DNA from: CAIZIN01 sp964483025
GTDB lineage: Bacteria > Patescibacteriota > Minisyncoccia > Phycocordibacterales > CAIZIN01
Direction of reading: 5' to 3'
Length of the DNA stretch: 11,993 nt
NCBI GenBank assembly: GCA_964483025.1
Contig: CAYZZT010000022.1
Span: forward strand, 1-11,993
Shown here: piece after piece, positions 1 through 5,255 of the stretch
How positions within the stretch are numbered: the first letter of the stretch is position 1
Layout of the letters: every line of letters starts with the position of its first letter
Program-made: the position numbers and the translations under genes
The notes under the pieces: model-generated
The model's database searches: none
What the model was told of the DNA's origin: nothing
Seen by the model: the letters and a program-made list of their open reading frames with translations, nothing else

Positions 1-48
1 AGTTGTGTATTAATTCGTTTCTTTGTTTGTGTTTAATACTTTTACCTG

Positions 49-83
49 AACATACATAACCGTTCCTGTTAGTTATGTATGTT
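49..83. repeat. 12-bp perfect inverted repeat (hairpin)
   Basis: AACATACATAAC (49-60) is exactly complementary to GTTATGTATGTT (72-83), with an 11-nt loop. No strong T-tract follows on either strand, so an operator or processing hairpin is as likely as a terminator. It lies downstream of the leftward RNA unit at 124-220 and may belong to the leader of a gene beyond the left edge. Confidence 0.5.
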
Positions 84-123
84 TTATGAAATTGTCAAAG
101 ATACAATTCTGAAACTTTCGAAA

Positions 124-220
124 ACAAAAACCGCTCAGATAAAGCGGTTCTTTCTAAACACAACGAAGTGTCTAGGCTAGCCGCTTGTGTTTGGGGGTTT
201 TTATTAACATATTCAGAATG
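124..220 (-). ncRNA. Candidate small RNA or attenuated leader, about 97 nt
   Basis: This leftward unit starts about 7 nt after a TATAAT box with a consensus TTGACA and ends at an intrinsic terminator (129-149). It holds no reading frame longer than 12 codons. The predicted RNA has a stem AAACACAA (185-192 on the minus strand) with TTGTGTTT (156-163). The 21-nt loop of this stem carries the self-complementary octamer GGCTAGCC (175-182), which could support loop-loop dimers. The terminator stem follows. Loop bases AAGCGG can also pair with CCGCTT of the terminator's left arm, giving a possible antiterminator. A 12-codon frame at 210-172 (MLIKTPKHKRLA) ends inside that loop, so a leader peptide controlling a gene past the left edge is an alternative. 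I recognise no known RNA family. Confidence 0.5.
129..149 (-). terminator. Intrinsic terminator of the leftward RNA unit
   Basis: Read leftward, AACCGCT and AGCGGTT form a 7-bp stem with a 7-nt loop, followed at once by TTTTTGTTTT. This is a standard Rho-independent terminator on the minus strand. The plus-strand tail (CTTTCT) is poor. Confidence 0.75.
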
Positions 221-226
221 CTCGTT

Positions 227-254
227 ATTATATACAAATCAAGCTTTATGTCAA
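227..254 (-). promoter_or_regulatory. Fully consensus promoter reading leftward
   Basis: On the minus strand, TTGACA (254-249), a 16-nt spacer and TATAAT (232-227) match both sigma-70-type hexamers without mismatch. It is the only promoter seen in this window with both boxes perfect, so strong transcription is expected. The start is predicted near 220. It drives no gene of normal size inside the window. Confidence 0.75.
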
Positions 255-408
255 CACTTTTTGAATGGGGAAAAACTTGGGCTAAAAAATGGCTTTATAT
301 GGCTCTAATTTTGGATATTACAAGAAAATCCCGCTATGGTATTTCCTGGTGATTTTGAAAATTTTTGAATTAGTTGGTGGTGAGCAAATTGTCATTGGTA
401 AATTAAAT
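255..408. other. Non-coding stretch without recognisable signal
   Basis: AT-rich sequence between the consensus leftward promoter and the first stop ladder. I see no plausible reading frame, no inverted repeat of note and no clear promoter here. Confidence 0.5.
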
Positions 409-439
409 TAGTTTGTAGTGAGTAGTTTGTAGTGAGTAG
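409..439 (+). repeat. Stop-codon ladder, five TAG at 7-nt period
   Basis: On the plus strand TAG occurs at 409, 416, 423, 430 and 437, exactly every 7 nt. The units alternate between TTTGTAG and TGAGTAG. Because 7 is not a multiple of 3, successive stops fall in all three frames. The ladder faces the terminator at 447-479 and mirrors the minus-strand ladder on its other side. No plus-strand gene precedes it within the window. Confidence 0.8.
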
Positions 440-446
440 TAAATCC

Positions 447-479
447 AAAATGCACGGCGCCGTAGGCGCCGTGCATTTT
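447..479. terminator. Bidirectional GC-rich terminator
   Basis: A perfect 15-bp stem (447-461 with 465-479) and a 3-nt loop. The core is AAAATGCACGGCGCC and its complement, so both strands end in a T-tract. It ends the leftward gene at 524-1210. It shares the AAAATGC...GCATTTT frame with the hairpin at 1341-1371 (AAATGC...GCATTT at 2134-2164), although the inner stems differ. Confidence 0.9.
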
Positions 480-495
480 TTAAATTCTGTATTTT

Positions 496-526
496 CTACA
501 AACTACTCACTACTCACTAATAACTA
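496..526 (-). repeat. Stop-codon ladder, five TAG at 7-nt period, starting with the gene's stop
   Basis: On the minus strand TAG begins at 526, 519, 512, 505 and 498. The first of these is the real stop codon of the MscS-like gene. The spacing is exactly 7 nt, so read-through in any frame would soon meet a stop. Together with 409-439 it makes a partial inverted repeat around the terminator. Confidence 0.8.
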
Positions 527-1210
527 TCTTCTTGCAATTTCCCCTCGCAACTTCTCAATGTAGCGACCTGCTGCGTCCTGTCCGCCTAGGCCAAATGAAA
601 GTCCTAGAGCAAGAGAAAGAGCAATCACAACACCAGTAAAGAGTGTCTGAAGTACTGCAGGAGCAATACCAAGCTGTGAAAGAGCTGCAAAGAATGCAAC
701 AATCCAGATAGCCCACTTAGCAATTGAACCTAGGAAATGTGCTCCCGATACACCAGCAGCTTGTATGCCACTAATCACCGCCTTTCGAACCACTTCTCCT
801 AGAACTGCTGCGACCATAAGAATAAGAACTGCAGCAATAACACTTGGAAGATATCCTAGCACTACACCTTTTAGAAAATCATTAACCTGTGTAAGGCCAA
901 GAATCTCGAATGATGCGATAAGGAAAGCAATAACAACAAACCATCGAACAAGCTCACCTATGAACTTGCCTGAATTTAGTGTGAAACCTGATTTTCTTGC
1001 TAGATCTTCAACACCAGCTGCTTTTAAAGCGCTATCAACCTTAATAAGCCTGAAAAGTTGTTCAACAACTTTTGAAAGCGATGCACCTACAACCCAGCCG
1101 ATAATAAAAATTATAACGGCTACTAAAAGTGCTGGCACGAAACTCACGAAACCTAACCAAAGGTTTGCAAATGACTGCGAGAGCACTGAACCCCATGTCT
1201 GCAATATCAT
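524..1210 (-). CDS. MscS-related conserved TM-helix membrane protein
   Basis: This 228-residue protein is almost entirely hydrophobic, with about five membrane segments near residues 20-44, 85-105, 118-140, 160-180 and 185-210. Segments such as LLVAVIIFIIGWVVG and SVIAAVLILMVAAVLGEVVRK fit the repeated 'conserved TM helix' family (PF05552 type, as in CmpX-like proteins). The last helix, GVVIALSLALGLSFGLGG followed by QDAA, resembles the glycine/alanine-rich pore helix TM3 of MscS channels. The cytoplasmic beta domain of a full MscS is absent. It is therefore probably an inner-membrane channel or channel-related protein that responds to osmotic or membrane stress; gating is not shown. The ATG at 1210 is the first start after an extended -10 box 33 nt upstream, and no Shine-Dalgarno is visible. 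It is transcribed alone and ends in a stop ladder and terminator. Confidence 0.8.
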   Translation of the reverse strand: MILQTWGSVLSQSFANLWLGFVSFVPALLVAVIIFIIGWVVGASLSKVVEQLFRLIKVDSALKAAGVEDLARKSGFTLNSGKFIGELVRWFVVIAFLIASFEILGLTQVNDFLKGVVLGYLPSVIAAVLILMVAAVLGEVVRKAVISGIQAAGVSGAHFLGSIAKWAIWIVAFFAALSQLGIAPAVLQTLFTGVVIALSLALGLSFGLGGQDAAGRYIEKLRGEIARR

Positions 1211-1243
1211 AATATTGTGTTAATGATTATTTATAACCCTTTT

Positions 1244-1252
1244 ATTATAACA
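1244..1252 (-). promoter_or_regulatory. Extended -10 promoter of the MscS-like gene
   Basis: Minus-strand TGTTATAAT (1252-1244) is a perfect extended -10 box. A possible -35 TTGCAT (1270-1265) lies at a short 15-nt spacing. The predicted start leaves a leader of about 27 nt, longer than for most other genes here. Confidence 0.55.
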
Positions 1253-1297
1253 TAGTTTTTTTTGATGCAATAGCAAATTAGGGGCAGAATTATGAAT

Positions 1298-1321
1298 TAA
1301 GAATTAGGAATTAAGAATTAA
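1298..1321 (+). repeat. Stop-codon ladder, four stops at 7-nt period
   Basis: Plus-strand TAA, TAG, TAA and TAA start at 1298, 1305, 1312 and 1319 within units of GAATTAA or GAATTAG. The ladder faces the terminator at 1341-1371. The unit is unrelated in sequence to the one at 409-439, but the period and the stop triplet are kept. Confidence 0.75.
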
Positions 1322-1340
1322 GAAAGGCTCAAAATTCGAG

Positions 1341-1371
1341 AAAATGCCGGGCCCTTCGGGCCCGGCATTTT
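1341..1371. terminator. Bidirectional GC-rich terminator with TTCG-type loop
   Basis: A perfect 14-bp stem, AAAATGCCGGGCCC (1341-1354) with 1358-1371, closed by C-TTC-G, a very stable loop. A T-tract follows on the plus strand and one ends the stem on the minus strand. It terminates the leftward gene at 1392-2009. Confidence 0.9.
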
Positions 1372-1372
1372 T

Positions 1373-1394
1373 TTATTCCTAATTCCTAATTCTA
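1373..1394 (-). repeat. Stop ladder overlapping the stop codon of the upstream gene
   Basis: Minus-strand stops begin at 1394 (TAG, the real stop), 1388 (TAG), 1381 (TAG) and 1375 (TAA), in units of GAATTAG. The spacing is 6, 7 and 6, less regular than the other ladders. The unit is complementary to the ladder at 1298-1321, so the pair extends the terminator as an inverted repeat. Confidence 0.6.
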
Positions 1395-2009
1395 TCCAAG
1401 ATTCATCTTATCCAACACCACCTCATGATTAAAATCTAAAATGTCTCGTACTAACTTATCATACATATCAACCCTATATTTGAAATCTGCTGTATCAAAA
1501 CATGAGTATCGAAGCTCTCTACCCATTTCAGCTTCCATAGATTTTATAGAGGTCTCTAATTTTGCTTTACTTATAGAATCTCCTACTACCAATAAGTCTA
1601 TGCGTGAATCAAAATCCTGTATAAATACACCAGTAATTACTACAAATTTTAATTTTCCTGTCTTTGAAAGCTTTGAAACAATTTCGCTATGAGAAAAAGG
1701 AGCCGTTTTAATAAGAAGCTGTTGTAAAGCAGAAAGTAAAGGAAACTCAGGATTTACATACCAGCCCTCCACCCTCTTTTTCACTGGCTTACCATATCTT
1801 TCAAACTCTTTAAAAAATGTTCGCTTTTTAATAAAATTAATTTTCTCAAGACTTCCTAATTCTTTACGCACGTTTGCCGAAGAAGATTTGGAACGTTCAG
1901 AGATCGTATCTTTATCAAAAATATCTCTCTGATTAAAAAGAAACAATTTTATAATTTTAACCTTTGCCGAACTACCGAAAAGTCGTTCGAGGATTTCTGT
2001 CTTGTTCAT
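1392..2009 (-). CDS. Winged-helix protein with degenerate nucleotidyltransferase domain
   Basis: The 205-residue protein has two parts. Residues about 5-65 look like a winged-helix DNA-binding domain (FGSSAKVKIIKLFLFN, then a recognition-helix-like stretch SSSANVRKELGSLEK). Residues about 119-200 resemble a minimal DNA-polymerase-beta-type nucleotidyltransferase: a strand ending ITGVF, then SRIDLLVVGD, then an acidic helix EAEMGRELRYS. In active members the strand is followed by GS and a DxD pair. Here the GS is GV and the pair is reduced to DLL, so catalysis is doubtful and the domain may act as a sensor or dimer module. Its target is unknown, and the most likely role is transcriptional regulation. 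The ATG at 2009 has no Shine-Dalgarno. The gene is monocistronic between its own promoter and terminator. Confidence 0.65.
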   Translation of the reverse strand: MNKTEILERLFGSSAKVKIIKLFLFNQRDIFDKDTISERSKSSSANVRKELGSLEKINFIKKRTFFKEFERYGKPVKKRVEGWYVNPEFPLLSALQQLLIKTAPFSHSEIVSKLSKTGKLKFVVITGVFIQDFDSRIDLLVVGDSISKAKLETSIKSMEAEMGRELRYSCFDTADFKYRVDMYDKLVRDILDFNHEVVLDKMNLG

Positions 2010-2054
2010 CCCGTTTAGAAATTTAATTTATAATCTGTATCAAACATTACTTGT

Positions 2055-2063
2055 ATTATACCA
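2055..2063 (-). promoter_or_regulatory. Extended -10 box upstream of the winged-helix gene
   Basis: Minus-strand TGGTATAAT (2063-2055) is a perfect extended -10 element. No good -35 box is seen. The predicted leader is about 38 nt. Confidence 0.5.
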
Positions 2064-2133
2064 CTTATGATATTTAGGAGCTAGGTCGCCCCTCGCAGAC
2101 TTACGCAAACTAAACGCAGACGACGCAGACTTA

Positions 2134-2164
2134 AAATGCGTGACGCCTCCGGCGTCACGCATTT
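2134..2164. terminator. GC-rich terminator after the 28-residue peptide gene
   Basis: A perfect 14-bp stem, AAATGCGTGACGCC (2134-2147) with 2151-2164, and a 3-nt loop. On the minus strand it ends in TTTTAA. The plus-strand flank (2094-2130) carries a different repeat (CGCAGAC three times) that is not a regular stop ladder. Confidence 0.85.
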
Positions 2165-2168
2165 AGTG

Positions 2169-2199
2169 TTATGTGTTATTTGTTATGAGTTATAAGTTA
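2169..2199 (-). repeat. Stop-codon ladder, five TAA at 7-nt period
   Basis: On the minus strand TAA begins at 2199, 2192, 2185, 2178 and 2171, exactly every 7 nt, in units ATAAC plus two variable bases. Only the stop-containing part of the unit is constant. The ladder starts one base after the stop codon of the small peptide gene and runs into the terminator. Confidence 0.8.
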
Positions 2200-2200
2200 T

Positions 2201-2287
2201 CTAGCCAATAAACCCAAAAAGCGCCAAGCTTGCAAGTATTATAATCGCAAAAACTGCTATAAAAATTAAAGATGTTTTATCTATCAT
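2201..2287 (-). CDS. 28-residue single-span membrane peptide
   Basis: ATG at 2287 opens a 28-codon frame ending in TAG. The peptide begins MIDKTSLIFIAVFA, continues with an uninterrupted hydrophobic run to LALFG, and ends FIG: one membrane helix with a short N-terminal segment carrying a lysine. Three points support a real gene. A perfect extended -10 box (TGTTATAAT) lies 9 nt upstream of the ATG, as for other leaderless genes here. A stop ladder begins 1 nt after its stop codon. A terminator follows, in the same order as behind the two larger neighbouring genes. No family is recognised. It might be a small regulator of a membrane complex or a toxin-like peptide; nothing here decides that. 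Confidence 0.6.
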   Translation of the reverse strand: MIDKTSLIFIAVFAIIILASLALFGFIG

Positions 2288-2296
2288 TATTTGAAC

Positions 2297-2305
2297 ATTA
2301 TAACA
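2297..2305 (-). promoter_or_regulatory. Extended -10 box, leaderless start of the small peptide
   Basis: Minus-strand TGTTATAAT (2305-2297). With the usual start 6-8 nt downstream, the mRNA would begin within about 3 nt of the ATG at 2287. No clear -35 box is seen. Confidence 0.6.
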
Positions 2306-2370
2306 AAAAAATCAATAATCTTCGAGTATTTACTCCAAAAAAACTATTAAAAAGACGCCACCTTTATTAC

Positions 2371-2399
2371 TTGCTTTTTTATCAATATTATGATATAAT
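2371..2399 (+). promoter_or_regulatory. Promoter of the small membrane protein at 2510
   Basis: TTGCTT (2371-2376), a 17-nt spacer and TATAAT (2394-2399) preceded by TG (extended -10). The start is predicted near 2406, which gives a leader of about 104 nt, the longest in the window. It is divergent from the promoter at 2297-2305. Confidence 0.65.
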
Positions 2400-2430
2400 A
2401 CTAGATAGCTTAGAACCTTCAAAAAACCTT

Positions 2431-2486
2431 TGTTTTCCGCATCTTTTTGCCCACACACCCCTGTTGTCAAAAAGATGCGGACAACA
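2431..2486 (+). promoter_or_regulatory. Long hairpin in the 5' leader
   Basis: CCGCATCTTTTTG (2437-2449) is exactly complementary to CAAAAAGATGCGG (2468-2480). The stem extends outward with one mismatch to about 19 bp, with an 18-nt loop. It lies between the predicted start (about 2406) and the ATG at 2510. No T-tract follows, so it is more likely a stability or translation-control element than a terminator. Confidence 0.55.
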
Positions 2487-2509
2487 ACTACACCGTGTCA
2501 CCAAAAAAA

Positions 2510-2857
2510 ATGACTACTATTCAACACTTCATCATTCAGCATTCGGCAATCATCGCAACTTTGTTATTTCTCGACTTAGCATTCGGAATAACATTGATAT
2601 TCTTCGGACTCAGTGGGTGGAAGAAGGCCCCATTTCTGCCTAAGTGGCAACAGGTGTCGTTCTTCATTTTAGTGGATGTCTCATACGCCGTTGCTACTTT
2701 TGGACGGCGGTTAAACACTAAAGACCCGGGGAGACAAATTGCTCAACTACCAGTTGAGATCACGATTATGTTGTGTTTTTGGTGGGCTTTGGTTTTCTGT
2801 TCCATCGCCTCAAATCTGACCAAGACATCGGACTATCCGGAAACCAAAGTGGTATAA
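2510..2857 (+). CDS. Small three-helix membrane protein, unknown
   Basis: I place the start at the ATG at 2510 (115 residues). An in-frame TTG at 2447 would add residues encoded by the leader hairpin, which look non-protein. Three hydrophobic spans are seen near residues 14-36 (IIATLLFLDLAFGITLIFFG), 49-64 and 83-103 (ITIMLCFWWALVFCSIA). They are separated by short polar loops (GWKKAPFLPKWQQ and GRRLNTKDPGRQ). No catalytic motif or family is recognised. The A-tract before the ATG contains no Shine-Dalgarno. The gene has its own promoter, a structured leader and its own terminator. Its codon use is richer in G and C than that of the surrounding genes, which may mean recent acquisition. Confidence 0.65.
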   Translation: MTTIQHFIIQHSAIIATLLFLDLAFGITLIFFGLSGWKKAPFLPKWQQVSFFILVDVSYAVATFGRRLNTKDPGRQIAQLPVEITIMLCFWWALVFCSIASNLTKTSDYPETKVV

Positions 2858-2873
2858 CTACGGTTGATATTCC

Positions 2874-2905
2874 AAAGCGTGCGAACTACCAAGTTCGCAC
2901 GCTTT
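2874..2905. terminator. Bidirectional terminator between convergent genes
   Basis: A perfect 14-bp stem AAAGCGTGCGAACT (2874-2887) with 2892-2905 and a 4-nt loop; TTTTTCTTTT follows on the plus strand. It lies between the rightward membrane protein gene and the leftward PKD protein gene. No stop ladder borders it. Confidence 0.9.
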
Positions 2906-2923
2906 TTCTTTTCAAAAATTTAT

Positions 2924-4273
2924 TTACCTAAACATCCCAGCAAAAAAATCAACAATTTTAGAAAGCACACTAGCCGATGCTCCTGATGAGAGAGAATTTG
3001 CAAGATCGGTGTTTGAGATTTCACTCTCACCCTTCCCTCCTTCAGATTTGTTAACATCATTTTCTGAAATAAGTCTTCCATCTTCTATACCAGTAAATTG
3101 CGTCAAATTATTCTCTCCTGCGTAAGTTAAATTGAGTTCTTCTTGAAGCATTGCCAATTTCTGCGAAATTTCTGTAATTTGTTTTTGTTTTTCTTCGCCC
3201 AAAACTTTAGACGTTTCAAAAGCCAATTGATTATCTGGATACACCACCCCCAATTTATCACTTTCAGAAACTGACCCAAGCATTGAAAATGGGATTTTCA
3301 TATTTCCATTTGCTGAAATAATTGTATCTCTTGGCAATAAATATTCCCTATCATTTCCTTTTATTTTCCATCCACCAATATTTAAATCTGTCGAATTCTC
3401 ATTTATAAATTCTACATAAAAATCTGTATATACCATCTTCACTTTCGGTTCAATTATTTTCACTTTTGTAATATCCACAGCATCCTCTTCGCCTGAAGAG
3501 GAATTTAATACCACATTATATGTACCAGCGAAAAGATACGTATGGCTCACGACATTTCCTTCTGCTGAAGATCCATCCCCAAAAGTCCAATAATATCTTG
3601 CTCCCGAAATACTTTTACCAGTTTTTTTGTCTTGCGAATAGGCTTTGAATTCTAGAGGTGTATGCAAAAATCCCAGCCTCTCCCTCCCCGCCTCCACATT
3701 TAAATTTAAAGGTTCATATGTAGAAAGTGAGACAGAGCTAGAATATACATAACATGATCCGCCCGAATTATTTGAGGGTGTCGAAGACGTGGCCGTACTT
3801 GTTGCGACAGGAAGAGTTGTGGTTCCTTCACTCGGTGGATCTGGGGGGATAACAACTGAAGTAATTTTAATCTCTTGTGTTGCGACTAAAGAATTAATTG
3901 TATTATTTGTTTTCGCAGTAATAGTATAAACACCTTCGGTACTATCCTTATAGCAAATACTTTTATTATAATCACCTGTCGATAAATAATTGGTAGGGCT
4001 TTTTGTTGGCGTCGTACAACTCACAAAAGCACTTGCTCCGGTAGGAGATGTTGTTTGAAACACATCAAATCTTATAGTTTCAGGTGCTGGTACCTTATTT
4101 CCTAAAGCGTCTTGAATTTGTAAAGTAAGATTTTTTGAAACTTCATTAGGGGCAATAGTTTGTGGTTCGGTTATAAAAACAAGTTTTGCTATATTTGATG
4201 TATCTGCCAAAGCTATATTTGTAAAAGAAAACACCACCCCCAAAAATAAAACAAACAGTATAAATTTTTTCAT
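2924..4273 (-). CDS. Secreted PKD / lamin-tail-like domain protein
   Basis: The 449-residue protein starts with a signal peptide (MKKFILFVLFLGVVFSF, likely cleavage after ALA at 23). Residues about 28-135 resemble an invasin-type Ig-like domain (LVFITEPQTI, then LQIQDALGNKV, then EGVYTITAKT). A Ser/Thr/Pro-rich linker covers about 140-170. Residues about 205-275 are a PKD domain, shown by YYWTFGDGSS and SHTYLFAGTYNV. Residues 281-335 (FYVEFINENSTDLNIGGWKI) resemble a lamin-tail-domain beta sandwich. A coiled-coil-like stretch follows at 358-386, then an acidic Ser/Gly-rich linker and a short amphipathic end at 425-449 that could hold the protein at the membrane. It is probably a cell-surface adhesion or scaffold protein; the ligand is unknown. 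TATAAT ends 7 nt before the ATG, so the message is probably leaderless. Confidence 0.75.
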   Translation of the reverse strand: MKKFILFVLFLGVVFSFTNIALADTSNIAKLVFITEPQTIAPNEVSKNLTLQIQDALGNKVPAPETIRFDVFQTTSPTGASAFVSCTTPTKSPTNYLSTGDYNKSICYKDSTEGVYTITAKTNNTINSLVATQEIKITSVVIPPDPPSEGTTTLPVATSTATSSTPSNNSGGSCYVYSSSVSLSTYEPLNLNVEAGRERLGFLHTPLEFKAYSQDKKTGKSISGARYYWTFGDGSSAEGNVVSHTYLFAGTYNVVLNSSSGEEDAVDITKVKIIEPKVKMVYTDFYVEFINENSTDLNIGGWKIKGNDREYLLPRDTIISANGNMKIPFSMLGSVSESDKLGVVYPDNQLAFETSKVLGEEKQKQITEISQKLAMLQEELNLTYAGENNLTQFTGIEDGRLISENDVNKSEGGKGESEISNTDLANSLSSGASASVLSKIVDFFAGMFR

Positions 4274-4280
4274 AAAAAAG

Positions 4281-4309
4281 ATTATAAAGAAACAAGGGTC
4301 TAATTACAA
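4281..4309 (-). promoter_or_regulatory. Promoter of the PKD protein gene, leaderless
   Basis: Minus-strand TTGTAA (4309-4304), a 17-nt spacer, then TATAAT (4286-4281), followed by only 7 nt (CTTTTTT) before the ATG at 4273. The predicted start coincides with the start codon. Confidence 0.7.
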
Positions 4310-4498
4310 AATTATATCACTATAAATATTTATTCAAAGCAAGAACAAACATTGAAGCAAAAATTATCCACCGCCTATCTTTTCCTCTTTTTACTTTTTT
4401 ACTAATTCCTAATTATAAATAACTAAAGATGATGCCCAATAAATACTCAAATAAAAATGATTAAGTATAAGTATTCAATAAAACAAATACTCAACCTG
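4310..4498. other. AT-rich intergenic stretch
   Basis: No gene is supported. A partial stop-rich heptamer run (CTAATTCCTAATTA near 4410) resembles the ladder units at 1298-1394, but no terminator hairpin is beside it. A weak 6-bp inverted repeat AGTATT/AATACT lies near 4471-4492. Confidence 0.4.
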
Positions 4499-4705
4499 TG
4501 ATACACATTTCGCGGTAGTGAGCTTAGGTGAGTTCAATCTGAGGGCTATCAGATTGAAAGACGGAGCACGACGGTGCGAGTCAAGGCTATGAGATTTTTC
4601 AGTAGAAAAATACTCAGAGCACTAAGCGCAAGACCGGAGGCTGACGAGCCGAGGTATGGTCAAAAAAATTTTCAACAGAAAATTATTTTTGACAAATGTG
4701 TATCA
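4499..4705. other. Nested multi-hairpin element with 12-bp inverted ends
   Basis: The ends TGATACACATTT (4499-4510) and AAATGTGTATCA (4694-4705) are perfect inverted repeats. Inside lie further hairpins: TTCAATCTGA with TCAGATTGAA (4533-4542/4549-4558, perfect 10 bp); ATTTTTC with GAAAAAT (4594-4600/4605-4611); GGCT with AGCC (4639-4642/4647-4650) inside GACC/GGTC; and a near-perfect 15-bp stem at 4659-4673/4678-4693. Spacers between stems are purine-rich and GC-rich, unlike the AT-rich surroundings. No reading frame covers it. The left end continues as TTTCGCGG, identical to the arm of the palindrome at 5256-5299, so both probably derive from one element. It may be a structured RNA, a non-autonomous mobile element or a cruciform site. 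Confidence 0.6.
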
Positions 4706-4747
4706 ATATTATGTATCAGTGTTATTTATTTTTAAAATTAAAAGTTA

Positions 4748-4753
4748 TATAAT
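4748..4753 (+). promoter_or_regulatory. -10 box of the PaaX/Cas2-like gene, leaderless
   Basis: TATAAT followed by 6 nt and then the ATG at 4760. The -35 region is weak (TTTATT at 4725-4730). Confidence 0.55.
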
Positions 4754-4759
4754 TACTAT

Positions 4760-5227
4760 ATGTCTATTACATTTGATATTTTAAAAGAGATGTATAATAA
4801 AGAACTAAATTACAAAGGATACAGGTGTAATATTTTTGGTATACCAAAACTTTCTGTTTATGAGAAGAGGGCTCTATCACTGGCACTTAATAGATTAATA
4901 AGATTAGCATATGTTATAACAGAAGGAGAGCAGTGGAAGCTAACTGAAAAAGGAAAGCAATATTATATTCAAAAGCGAAACTCCTTTAAACAATTTGATT
5001 CTTTAGTTGGCAATACCAAACAGAGACTCATTTTAATTTTTGATATACCTGAACCGAGGAAAGCTGAGCGAGACTGGCTCAGAGCGCAATTAAAAAATCA
5101 AAATTTCAAATTGATTCAAAAAAGTGTTTGGGTTGGGCCATCCCCTCTCCATAAGGATTTTGTTAAGTATTTAAAAGAGATAAAACTTACTAACTGTATC
5201 AAAACATTCAAATTATCTAGATCTTAA
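4760..5227 (+). CDS. PaaX-type regulator: winged helix plus Cas2-like domain
   Basis: The 155-residue protein has an N-terminal winged-helix part (about 1-75, with SVYEKRALSLALNRLIRLAY and the wing-like WKLTEKGKQYY). A Cas2-like ferredoxin-fold domain follows (about 85-150). That domain shows the strand RLILIFDIPEP, where D95 occupies the place of the Cas2 metal-binding Asp. It continues with RDWLRAQLKNQNFKLIQKSV and then WVGPSPL, which match PaaX central-domain/Cas2 sequences. Such proteins are often annotated as CRISPR Cas2 in candidate-phyla genomes, but there is no cas1 or CRISPR array here and the winged helix points to the PaaX family. It probably binds DNA as a dimer; nuclease activity is uncertain. 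It lies between two copies of the TGATACACATTT arm, which may be its binding sites. The message appears leaderless. Confidence 0.7.
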   Translation: MSITFDILKEMYNKELNYKGYRCNIFGIPKLSVYEKRALSLALNRLIRLAYVITEGEQWKLTEKGKQYYIQKRNSFKQFDSLVGNTKQRLILIFDIPEPRKAERDWLRAQLKNQNFKLIQKSVWVGPSPLHKDFVKYLKEIKLTNCIKTFKLSRS

Positions 5228-5255
5228 ATTAAAAAACTAAAAAATCTTTAATACT

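Noticed and set aside
765..1223. A 152-residue rightward frame opposite the MscS-like gene
   Set aside because: A shadow of a strongly supported membrane protein; its composition (Thr/Ser/Arg-rich) fits antisense of hydrophobic codons.
2447..2509. N-terminal extension of the 2510 gene from a TTG start
   Set aside because: The extension would be encoded by the arm and loop of the leader hairpin and shows no membrane or domain character. The ATG at 2510 opens the hydrophobic protein directly.
2272..2643. A 123-residue rightward reading frame
   Set aside because: It spans the promoter at 2371-2399 and the leader hairpin, has a low-complexity Lys/Leu/Tyr composition, and overlaps the better-supported membrane protein in another frame.
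4322..4408. A leftward frame coding a Lys/Arg-rich then hydrophobic stretch (KKVKRGKDRRWIIFASMFVLAL)
   Set aside because: It looks like a short membrane peptide, but no ATG, GTG or TTG precedes the basic part in frame and no terminator follows. It may be a decayed small gene.
4499..4705. tRNA, tmRNA or a known riboswitch in the structured element
   Set aside because: No T-loop consensus, anticodon arm or CCA end is present, and none of the riboswitch cores I know is visible.
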